The position numbers and the translations under genes are program-made. The notes beneath the pieces are model-generated. The model was not told the origin of the DNA, made no database searches, and saw nothing but the letters and a program-made list of their open reading frames with translations. From Ignavibacteria bacterium (GTDB taxonomy: Bacteria; Bacteroidota; Ignavibacteria; Ignavibacteriales; Melioribacteraceae), in the NCBI GenBank assembly GCA_027347805.1, contig DAIEQP010000377.1, forward strand, positions 1 through 8,020: a stretch of 8,020 nucleotides of DNA, read 5' to 3'. The first letter of the stretch is position 1; the number at the start of each line of letters is the position of its first letter. This document shows positions 1-6,074 of this stretch, in pieces.

Positions 1-679
1 CATCAGCTATAAATAAAACATTTTTTTCTTTACACATTTTATATGCAGATGAAATATATCCATCATCGGGGACCAATATTCCTGCTTCACCTTGAATCGG
101 TTCGACTAAAAATCCTGCGATGTTGGGTTCTTGCAATACATTTTGGAGTGCGTTTAAGTCGTTATATGGAATTTTAATAAATCCCGGTGTGAAGGGACCA
201 AAACCTGAATATGAATCCGGGTCTGTTGACATTGATACAACTGTGATTGTTCTTCCATGAAAATTACCTTCACAAACAATTATCTTCGCTTCATTTTCAG
301 GAATTCCTTTTTTATCGTATGCCCATCTTCTGCAAAGTTTTAATGCGGTTTCATCTGCTTCGGCACCCGAATTCATTGGTAATACTTTATCATAACCAAA
401 TAATTCAGTTATAAATTTTTCGTATTGACCGAGCATATTATTATAAAAAGCACGCGAGGTAAGTGTTAAAATTTTTGATTGTTCAATTAATGCTTCAACA
501 ATTTTGGGATGGCAGTGCCCCTGGTTAACTGCAGAATATGCAGAAAGAAAATCAAAATATTTTTTTCCTTCAACATCCCAAACAAATATACCCTCGCCTC
601 TTTGAAGAACAACAGGAAGCGGATGATAATTATGCGCTCCATGTTTTTCTTCCAATTCAATAAATACTTCTGAATGCAT
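1..679 (-). CDS. rocD: Ornithine aminotransferase (ornithine-oxo-acid transaminase), N-terminal part, cut by window edge
   Basis: PLP-dependent class III aminotransferase that converts L-ornithine plus 2-oxoglutarate to glutamate semialdehyde plus glutamate in the cytoplasm, linking arginine/ornithine and proline metabolism. I translated 226 codons from the ATG at 679-677 to the left edge; the usual length is about 400. The reading is very close to eukaryotic and Bacillus ornithine aminotransferases: SAYSAVNQGHCHPKI (46-60), LTLTSRAFYNN (71-81), MNSGAEADETALKL (102-115, PLP phosphate region), GNFHGRT (138-144), GFGPFTPGF (159-167), and VEPIQGEAG (192-200), whose Glu198 matches the glutamate that contacts the substrate-binding arginine in the family. 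The last full codon is Asp226 of the FIAD(E) motif, which pairs with the PLP ring nitrogen. The PLP-binding lysine lies outside the window. AAAGGTG sits 4 bases upstream of the ATG as ribosome-binding site. The kinase gene is 68 bases upstream on the same strand, but a separate -7 box in that gap suggests independent transcription. Confidence 0.93.
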   Translation of the reverse strand, partial: MHSEVFIELEEKHGAHNYHPLPVVLQRGEGIFVWDVEGKKYFDFLSAYSAVNQGHCHPKIVEALIEQSKILTLTSRAFYNNMLGQYEKFITELFGYDKVLPMNSGAEADETALKLCRRWAYDKKGIPENEAKIIVCEGNFHGRTITVVSMSTDPDSYSGFGPFTPGFIKIPYNDLNALQNVLQEPNIAGFLVEPIQGEAGILVPDDGYISSAYKMCKEKNVLFIAD

Positions 680-708
680 TAAGCACCTTTAATTCGTTTC
701 ACATGATT

Positions 709-716
709 CAAATTTA
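709..716 (-). promoter_or_regulatory. Candidate Bacteroidetes-type -7 box for the ornithine aminotransferase gene
   Basis: The minus strand reads TAAATTTG, an exact match to the TAnnTTTG -7 consensus of primary-sigma promoters in Bacteroidetes and relatives. It ends about 30 bases before the aminotransferase ATG, leaving a short leader that still contains the AAAGGTG ribosome-binding site. The -33 TTTG element is poor: a T-run lies 17 bases upstream, without the G. Similar exact boxes upstream of two other genes here raise the credibility of the call. Confidence 0.42.
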
Positions 717-747
717 GGAAAAGGGGTCGAGGGAAAAAATATATTTA

Positions 748-2988
748 TCAGCGGTCTGAAGAATTAAGCCACTGATCAATTGTAATTTTAAGGAAATGTA
801 TATTTATAGGTTTTGCGATATAATCATCCATTCCGGAAGAAAGGCATCGCTCACGATCTTTCATGCTAGAATGTGCTGTTACTGCAATAATTGGTATTTT
901 TGAATAAGGACCGCTTAATTCTCTGATTTTTCGTGTTGCTGTAATACCATCCATATCGGTCATCTCAACATCCATTAAAACCAAATTGAAGGTACCTGTT
1001 TTAACTGCTTCAATTGCCTCAATTCCGCTGGAAACAGGTTCAACATCGTAACCTACTTCTTTTAAAATTTTCGTTTCAAGATTTTGACTAATCGGGTTAT
1101 CTTCAACAAGCAATAATCTTTTCTTTGCCTGAATCAATGTTGGTTTTGAATCTTTTATATCAACGACATCAATTTCAGTTACTTGATTTGTCTCGCTGGA
1201 CTGAACAGCCAGCACATCATTTGGAACATCTGTCCGGAGTTTTAATTTAACAGAAAAAATAAATTTACTGCCGGTTCCTAATTTACTTTCAACATGAACA
1301 TCGCCATGCATCAGTTTGACAAATTCTTTTACAATCATAAGTCCAAGACCGGAACCTTCCTTGGAAGATTTTTTTCCCTTGATCTGTGAGTATGGTTCGA
1401 AAAGTAAACTTAATTTATCACTTGCAATTCCAGGACCTGTATCAATCACGGAAGTAATAACCTCAACAAAATTTTCATCCTGAGATTTAACCCGAACTTC
1501 AACAACAATTTTTCCGATTTCTGTAAATTTAAGCGCATTACCGAGAAGATTAAGAAGAATTTGTCTAAACCTTGTCGGATCTCCGACAACTTTTTCAGGA
1601 ATATTCTGGTCGAGTGATCTTTCAATTGATAGACCTTTAGATTTTGCAGCCTGAAAAATTATAGACAAAGCTTTGTTCACTTCTTCACGAAGATCGAACT
1701 CAACTTCATCCAACTCCATTTTTCCCGCTTCAACTTTAGATATATCAAGAATGTTGTTAATGATATCAAGTAATGATTCAGCGGCTAAACGAGCATCATG
1801 AGAAAAACTTTTTAATTCATCTCTGTCTTCGTAAAGATCATTTTCAATCAAAGTAAGAAATCCCATCACAGAATTCATTGGGGTTCTAACTTCGTGACTC
1901 ATACTGGCAATAAATTTTGTTTTGAAACTGCTTTCCTGCTGTGCTTTTTTTGAAGCAGTATCAGCTTTCAGTTTTTCTTGCCTAAGTGCGTCAAGTGCTT
2001 TCTGTTTTTCACTTTCAGCAATAACCTGCTGGCTAATATCCTGTAAACTTCCTTCAAACAGCTGAATATCATCTTCCTCTTCGTTTGCCCTTAAATTCAT
2101 TCTAACTGTAATTTCGGTACTGTCTTTCTTTTTAAAAGGTACACGATAGTTTCTGACTTTTCCCTGTTTTTCTAAAAGCTTGCTTAGTAATTCCCAATCA
2201 CTTGTACGTTTAAAAATATCTTTTGATAAAGAACACTTTTTAATTTCATCTTCTGTTGAGTATCCAAGCATTTTTATTAATGCAGGATTAATTGTAACGA
2301 ATTTTCCGTCACTCTGAAATTGAAATATACCCTCGGCAGAATTTTCGACAAGGTTTCTGAATTTTCTTTCTGAAAACGAGACTTCGAAATTTTTAACAAT
2401 TGCTTCCTGTCTCAATTTATAATTTATGTAGCTGGCAACAATCGCCATAATACTTATAATACATACTAATATTACAGATTCAAGCATGTTTGGCAAAATG
2501 TATATATCACGGTTGCTCATCAAAATTGAAATCGCGAAAACAAAATTATAGTAGATGGCAACAATTATTTGATTGGTAACATCCCAGCTCAAAAACAGAG
2601 CCGCAACAAATATTATTAGACTAATTATTTGAGAATTGAAAATGAGTGTCTTTGGAATTAGATAGATCATTACTCCAAACGAACAGCCGATTGTAAGCAA
2701 TAGAATATGAACGAGTATTACTGGATGCTTTTTACCAAGATTAAAATTGGAAATGACAAGTAATATGAATGCAATAAGAATTGAAGTTAATCTAGCTTCA
2801 TAAATCCAAACGTTAAACTGAGGGAAAAACCTAACTTCGAATATTAAAGCTACCAACCCAGCAACAGCAGTAAATTTAGCGAGTGCTTGAAATGGCGCAA
2901 TCAAGGACTTTTTGCTCTCTTCCTTGAAAAACTCCAACCTTCTAATTTCAGTAGTACTCTTGGATATTTCGTTAGTGATTCTTGCCAT
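748..2988 (-). CDS. Membrane-bound hybrid sensor histidine kinase (6 TM, PAS, HisKA, HATPase_c, receiver)
   Basis: 746-residue hybrid two-component kinase. Six hydrophobic segments (about 36-52, 68-80, 88-111, 119-134, 138-157, 168-187) place the N-terminus in the inner membrane with little room for a periplasmic domain. A PAS domain with PAC tail follows (about 205-320), then a short probable coiled coil (322-355) and HisKA with the phospho-acceptor His365 in SMSHEVRTP. The HATPase_c domain has Asn484 in the N box (LLGNALKF), DTGPG at 516-520 and GSGLGL at 545-550. A linker leads to a C-terminal receiver (about 623-742) with the acidic pair Glu629-Asp630, phospho-acceptor Asp673, Thr704 and Lys726. 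All catalytic residues are present, so it should autophosphorylate and pass phosphate to its own receiver. No HPt domain, DNA-binding output or partner regulator is visible nearby, so the signal and target are unknown. The ATG at 2988-2986 is the only reasonable start; the preceding TAGGA is too close for a good ribosome-binding site. An in-frame stop lies about 30 bases upstream. Confidence 0.95.
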   Translation of the reverse strand: MARITNEISKSTTEIRRLEFFKEESKKSLIAPFQALAKFTAVAGLVALIFEVRFFPQFNVWIYEARLTSILIAFILLVISNFNLGKKHPVILVHILLLTIGCSFGVMIYLIPKTLIFNSQIISLIIFVAALFLSWDVTNQIIVAIYYNFVFAISILMSNRDIYILPNMLESVILVCIISIMAIVASYINYKLRQEAIVKNFEVSFSERKFRNLVENSAEGIFQFQSDGKFVTINPALIKMLGYSTEDEIKKCSLSKDIFKRTSDWELLSKLLEKQGKVRNYRVPFKKKDSTEITVRMNLRANEEEDDIQLFEGSLQDISQQVIAESEKQKALDALRQEKLKADTASKKAQQESSFKTKFIASMSHEVRTPMNSVMGFLTLIENDLYEDRDELKSFSHDARLAAESLLDIINNILDISKVEAGKMELDEVEFDLREEVNKALSIIFQAAKSKGLSIERSLDQNIPEKVVGDPTRFRQILLNLLGNALKFTEIGKIVVEVRVKSQDENFVEVITSVIDTGPGIASDKLSLLFEPYSQIKGKKSSKEGSGLGLMIVKEFVKLMHGDVHVESKLGTGSKFIFSVKLKLRTDVPNDVLAVQSSETNQVTEIDVVDIKDSKPTLIQAKKRLLLVEDNPISQNLETKILKEVGYDVEPVSSGIEAIEAVKTGTFNLVLMDVEMTDMDGITATRKIRELSGPYSKIPIIAVTAHSSMKDRERCLSSGMDDYIAKPINIHFLKITIDQWLNSSDR

Positions 2989-3029
2989 TCCTAAATTTCG
3001 GATAATAATGCCAGCAACTTAAGCAAAAG

Positions 3030-3035
3030 ATTATA
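3030..3035 (-). promoter_or_regulatory. Weak candidate -10 element for the histidine kinase gene
   Basis: The minus strand reads TATAAT about 40 bases before the kinase start codon, in the divergent gap between the kinase and the PAP2 gene. The hexamer 17 bases upstream is TTAGCG, only half matching a -35 box. The sequence just downstream (TAATCTTTTG) is one or two bases off the TAnnTTTG box seen elsewhere in the window. In an AT-rich gap such a match can easily arise by chance. Confidence 0.22.
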
Positions 3036-3132
3036 TAGCTGTAAATTTTTCTCGCTAATATTAGGTATTTTTCAGAGCTTAGATAAAGAAATTTAAATTA
3101 AATAGCAATTTCAACTTATATGGGTGTGTTCT

Positions 3133-3708
3133 ATGTCTGAATTTTTGTATCAGATTGATTTGAAATTATTTTACTTTTTTAATCACACAATCTCAAATCC
3201 GTTATTCGATAAATTTTTCCCTTTCATAACAGAATCTAAAAATTGGAACATTGCATATATAATTCTCTTTCTCATCCTGATTATTAAAGGTGGAAGATTT
3301 GGAAGAATTGCAGCTGCCGGAACAATATTATTAGTAATTGCAACTGATCAGACCAGCAGCAATTTACTCAAAAACTTAATTGAGCGGATTCGTCCATGTA
3401 ACGCTCTACCAGATGTAAATATTCTAGCAACCTGCTCTCAATCTTTTTCATTTCCTTCCTCTCATGCTGTAAATAATTTTGGAGGAGCAGTTTATTTCTC
3501 AAGGCTTTATCCTCAATATAAAGTTGCACTCTTTATTGTTGCCGTACTTGTTTCACTTTCCCGTGTTTATGTTGGCGTTCATTATTTGTCGGATGTAATT
3601 GGCGGTGCAATAATAGGTAGTGCAATTGGATATTTATTCTCGGAATTAATTAAGAAAATCGATTCATCTGAATTATTAAAAAAATCATTTATAAAAAAGA
3701 ATAGTTGA
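3133..3708 (+). CDS. PAP2-family membrane phosphatase
   Basis: Integral membrane phosphatase of the PAP2 / type 2 phosphatidic acid phosphatase superfamily, 191 residues from the ATG at 3133, a normal length for bacterial members. All three signature motifs are intact: K-x6-RP (Lys80 to Arg87-Pro88), PSSH (108-111, catalytic His111) and SR-x5-H-x3-D (Ser143, Arg144, His150, Asp154). These form the phosphohistidine active site. Hydrophobic segments at about 38-51, 58-71, 129-143 and 156-172 indicate a multi-pass protein with the active site probably facing the periplasm. Likely substrates in the family are undecaprenyl pyrophosphate, phosphatidylglycerol phosphate or lipid A phosphates; the sequence does not decide among them. 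A GTG at 3124 in the same frame is an alternative start adding three residues; I prefer the ATG. No strong Shine-Dalgarno is seen. The AMP nucleosidase gene starts 7 bases after the stop, so the two are probably co-transcribed. Confidence 0.92.
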   Translation: MSEFLYQIDLKLFYFFNHTISNPLFDKFFPFITESKNWNIAYIILFLILIIKGGRFGRIAAAGTILLVIATDQTSSNLLKNLIERIRPCNALPDVNILATCSQSFSFPSSHAVNNFGGAVYFSRLYPQYKVALFIVAVLVSLSRVYVGVHYLSDVIGGAIIGSAIGYLFSELIKKIDSSELLKKSFIKKNS

Positions 3709-3715
3709 AAAAAGT

Positions 3716-4489
3716 ATGAAAACAAAACTAGACATTGCAAAAAATTGGTTACCCCGATACACAGGAACAAGTATTGATGAATTTGGTGATTACATGCTGA
3801 TTACCAATTTCCAGAATTACGTAAATAAATTTGCAGAGATATTTAACTGTGAGGTAAAAGGAGAAGACAGGCCAATGAAAACAAGCACAAATTCGGCCGG
3901 GCTCTCGATAATAAATTTTGGAATTGGTTCTGCAAATGCCGCAACAATTATGGATCTTCTTGTTGCTAGACAACCAAAGGGAGTCTTGTTTCTTGGCAAA
4001 TGCGGTGGATTAAAGGATTCAACAGAAATAGGACACTTTATTTTACCAACTGCAGCAATAAGAGGCGAAGGAACAAGTAATGATTATTTCCCACCGGAAG
4101 TTCCTGCTCTTCCATCATTCAAACTACACAAATTTGTTTCTGAAAAAATTATTCAAAAAGATCTTGAATACAGAACCGGAGTTGTTTATACAACTAACAG
4201 AAGATTGTGGGAATGGGATGAAAGCTTCAAGAATTATCTGAGAAATTTAGGAACAATTGGAATTGATATGGAAACCGCAACTTTGTTTGTTGTGGGTTAT
4301 GCAAATCAGATAGCACGCGGGGCACTCTTGCTTGTATCTGATTTACCAATGTTTCCTGAAGGAGTTAAAACTGAAGAATCGGATAAAATGGTAACACAAA
4401 ATTTTGTAGACCTTCATCTTCAGATTGGAATTGAAGCAATGACAGAAATTGGTCTTAAAGGTGAACAAATAAAACATTTTACTTACTGA
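3716..4489 (+). CDS. amn: AMP nucleosidase, short Bacteroidota-type form
   Basis: Cytoplasmic enzyme of the purine nucleoside phosphorylase/UDP phosphorylase superfamily that hydrolyses AMP to adenine and ribose 5-phosphate, helping to control adenylate pools and purine salvage. At 257 residues it matches the short form common in Bacteroidota and lacks the extra N-terminal domain of the roughly 480-residue E. coli Amn. Recognisable segments are NWLPRYTGT (10-18), INFGIGSANAATIMD (66-80, phosphate/ribose region), VLFLGKCGGL (90-99), IRGEGTSNDYFPPEVPALPS (115-134), VYTTNRRLWE (157-166), GIDMETATLF (182-191, with Glu186 as the ribose-contacting glutamate of the superfamily) and LLVSDLPMFPEGVKTE (205-220, with Asp209 as the base-contacting aspartate). 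The ATG follows the PAP2 stop by 7 bases with only a purine-rich run (GAAAAAAG) as ribosome-binding site. No hairpin terminator is seen in the 140 bases after it. Confidence 0.93.
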   Translation: MKTKLDIAKNWLPRYTGTSIDEFGDYMLITNFQNYVNKFAEIFNCEVKGEDRPMKTSTNSAGLSIINFGIGSANAATIMDLLVARQPKGVLFLGKCGGLKDSTEIGHFILPTAAIRGEGTSNDYFPPEVPALPSFKLHKFVSEKIIQKDLEYRTGVVYTTNRRLWEWDESFKNYLRNLGTIGIDMETATLFVVGYANQIARGALLLVSDLPMFPEGVKTEESDKMVTQNFVDLHLQIGIEAMTEIGLKGEQIKHFTY

Positions 4490-4574
4490 TTGGCACTGAT
4501 ATTGAACACCTATTTAAGCAAAAGTGAATTATTCTTGACATTTTGATGTTTAATTAAAAAAAGAGAATAATATT

Positions 4575-4589
4575 TTCATGGAACATGAA
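4575..4589. repeat. Short inverted repeat upstream of the small secreted-protein gene
   Basis: TTCATG and CATGAA form perfect 6-base arms around a GAA spacer, 43 bases before the preferred ATG at 4632. The symmetry and position would suit an operator half-site pair, but six-base arms are common by chance in AT-rich DNA. No regulator gene lies next to it. Confidence 0.2.
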
Positions 4590-4631
4590 CACTTTGCGTA
4601 TTATATAGTAGACAGGTTTTGGGAGCTAAAA

Positions 4632-5054
4632 ATGAAGAATTTAATTGGTTCAGTTTTCGTGATTTTAATGATGACCTTCAGCAGTTTAATTGCGCAGACT
4701 GACGAGTCATCAATTAAAGCAGCGCTTGCAAATTTGTTCTCATATAGCAAATCAAATGCATTTGATAAAGCTGCTCTGTTAATTGCTTATGATGGGGAAA
4801 ACAAAGAAAGAATTAATAAAGATTCTTTCGATCCTCAAAAGCAGAATGAACTGGATCTTGTTAAAAGAAGATGTAAAAAAATTTCTGCATTACTGAATCT
4901 TTCTACAAAATATGAGCTGGGTCAAATAATCAAAAAAGAAGAAAATGATAAAGTTATTTTTTCTGTTGAAGTAAATTTTATAAGTGGAGAGCAAAAACTT
5001 ACCGAATCTTATAATTTCATTAAAACGGATAAAGGATTCCTTCTTTCTGCATAA
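4632..5054 (+). CDS. Small secreted protein of unknown function
   Basis: I do not recognise a named family. From the ATG at 4632 the product is 140 residues with a clear Sec signal peptide: charged MKN, a hydrophobic core to about residue 18, and probable cleavage after Ala21 (SLIA|QT). An upstream in-frame ATG at 4578 would put 18 mostly polar residues before the signal peptide; the GGGAG ribosome-binding site at 4621-4625, 6 bases before 4632, favours the shorter form. The mature part has a helical first half, then alternating strands near the C-terminus (residues about 96-138, from YELGQIIKK through VIFSVEVNF to GFLLSA). This layout resembles NTF2-like/DUF4878-type periplasmic proteins, but that is only a fold guess. 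It has a gap of about 140 bases upstream and a likely terminator just downstream, so it is probably transcribed alone. Confidence 0.8.
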   Translation: MKNLIGSVFVILMMTFSSLIAQTDESSIKAALANLFSYSKSNAFDKAALLIAYDGENKERINKDSFDPQKQNELDLVKRRCKKISALLNLSTKYELGQIIKKEENDKVIFSVEVNFISGEQKLTESYNFIKTDKGFLLSA

Positions 5055-5058
5055 AGTT

Positions 5059-5967
5059 TTATTTGGTGTGGGCGATGGACTGTCGCTCACTTCCTTTTTT
5101 AACCACTGTAACTCCTGCAAGAATCACAACTGACGCAAGAACAATCCAAATTGTAATTTCTTCTCCAAGAATTAGCCATCCTAAAAAGAGAGCTATTATT
5201 GGATTTACATATGCATAAGTTGAAACAAGTGAAACAGGAAGATGGGAAATTGCATAAATGTATGATCCATATCCTGCAAGCGAACCAAAAAGAATTAAAT
5301 AAATAAATGCAAGCAAACTATCATGTGTAAAACTGAAATGAGTTGATTCGCCAATCAATAACCCGAATAGTGAAATTACAAGCCCTGCAATAATCATTTG
5401 TGCTGCCGCTCCCATCAAAGGATGTACACTAATTTTTTTGTATTTAGAATATACTGTCCCTGCAGCCCAGCAGATTTCAGCAAGTAAAATTCCAATTACT
5501 CCCTTAAAATAAGCCGGTTCAAAAAGTTTATGAAAATCTCCGCCAAAAATTATCGTTACACCTAAAAAACCAAGTATCAATCCTACAATAATAAATGAAT
5601 TCAGTTTTTTTCCATTTGGAATAAGCGCTTCAATACCCACAGCCCAAAAAGGAACAGTTGTAATTAAAAGGGCTGTCAATCCGCTGGGAATCCACTGCTC
5701 TGCAAAAACCACGAGAACATTTCCCCCACCAAGTAATAATAAACCGCTTATGGTTAGATGAAGAATATCATTTTTATTTGGAAGTTTATATTTCTTCAAT
5801 AACAGAATTCCAATCATTATTGGACCAGCACAGAGCCATCTTAATCCAGAGAATAAAACCGGAGGTAAATCTTTGACTCCAACTCTAATAGCCAGGTAGG
5901 TTGTTCCCCAAATTATATAGATAGACATTAATGCAAAAAGTGCACGGGCGTTATTCTTCTTTTCCAT
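5059..5967 (-). CDS. EamA/DMT-family transporter (YedA-like, 10 TM)
   Basis: 302-residue inner-membrane permease of the drug/metabolite transporter superfamily, the usual length for two tandem EamA repeats (about 9-141 and 155-290). Ten hydrophobic segments are visible at about 10-28, 36-57, 69-89, 94-113, 123-142, 153-171, 185-205, 216-234, 244-266 and 272-289. Family landmarks are WGTTYLAIR (20-28) in the first helix, PP at 35-36 with GLRWLCAG at 41-48, and the late YVNPIIALFLGWLILGE (253-269). Known relatives export amino acids or other small metabolites; the substrate here is undetermined. AAAGGA lies 4 bases before the ATG at 5967. The polar tail after the last helix (290-302) is encoded by the bases that form a likely terminator for the opposing gene. 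Only 4 bases separate its stop from the stop of the convergent secreted-protein gene. Confidence 0.93.
   Translation of the reverse strand: MEKKNNARALFALMSIYIIWGTTYLAIRVGVKDLPPVLFSGLRWLCAGPIMIGILLLKKYKLPNKNDILHLTISGLLLLGGGNVLVVFAEQWIPSGLTALLITTVPFWAVGIEALIPNGKKLNSFIIVGLILGFLGVTIIFGGDFHKLFEPAYFKGVIGILLAEICWAAGTVYSKYKKISVHPLMGAAAQMIIAGLVISLFGLLIGESTHFSFTHDSLLAFIYLILFGSLAGYGSYIYAISHLPVSLVSTYAYVNPIIALFLGWLILGEEITIWIVLASVVILAGVTVVKKGSERQSIAHTK
5068..5100 (+). terminator. Rho-independent terminator inside the 3' end of the convergent transporter gene
   Basis: An 8-base-pair stem (5068-5075 GTGGGCGA with 5083-5090 TCGCTCAC, one G-U pair) closes a 7-base loop and is followed at once by TTCCTTTTTT on the plus strand. 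It starts 13 bases after the secreted-protein stop codon. The stem is GC-rich against an AT-rich background. The opposite flank is not a U-tract when read on the minus strand, so it should act mainly on plus-strand transcription. Confidence 0.72.
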
Positions 5968-5987
5968 TCAATCCTTTCATTAGAGTG

Positions 5988-5995
5988 CAAAGATA
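5988..5995 (-). promoter_or_regulatory. Candidate Bacteroidetes-type -7 box for the EamA transporter gene
   Basis: The minus strand reads TATCTTTG, an exact TAnnTTTG match, ending about 20 bases before the transporter ATG. A T-rich stretch (TTTA) lies 22 bases upstream where a TTTG -33 element would be expected. Good position in a divergent gap, with a clear ribosome-binding site (AAAGGA) between box and start, supports the call. Confidence 0.48.
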
Positions 5996-6042
5996 AAATA
6001 TTATTTGCCTACCTGCTTAAAACAAAACGGATTCTTTTTTTG

Positions 6043-6050
6043 TAATTTTG
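6043..6050 (+). promoter_or_regulatory. Candidate Bacteroidetes-type -7 box for the channel-cupin-barrel operon
   Basis: The plus strand reads TAATTTTG, an exact TAnnTTTG match, 24 bases before the channel ATG. The expected -33 region holds only TTAA, so the -33 element is weak. It faces away from the transporter's -7 box about 50 bases off, giving a compact divergent promoter region. Confidence 0.42.
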
Positions 6051-6074
6051 AATAAGAATAATTGGTAAAGGTTT

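Noticed and set aside
3055..3064. Perfect 10-base palindrome CTAATATTAG in the kinase/PAP2 divergent gap
   Set aside because: Several 10-base palindromes are expected by chance in 8 kb of AT-rich DNA, and the flanks do not extend the symmetry.
3582..3770. 62-codon minus-strand open frame over the end of the PAP2 gene
   Set aside because: It lies almost wholly antisense to the well-supported PAP2 gene and the start of amn, has no ribosome-binding site and gives a low-complexity Phe-rich product.
3749..3999. Two overlapping minus-strand open frames (3749-3973 and 3817-3999) inside amn
   Set aside because: Both are antisense to conserved AMP nucleosidase sequence and show no recognisable motif; they are shadows of that gene's codon use.
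4535..4540. TTGACA as a sigma-70 -35 box
   Set aside because: No TATAAT-like hexamer lies 16-18 bases downstream; the nearest AT-rich candidates are 24-27 bases away, and the other promoters here look like the TAnnTTTG type.
4890..5120. 76-codon minus-strand open frame across the convergent junction
   Set aside because: It overlaps the ends of two better genes in another frame and has a Phe/Lys-rich product expected from antisense of AT-rich coding DNA.
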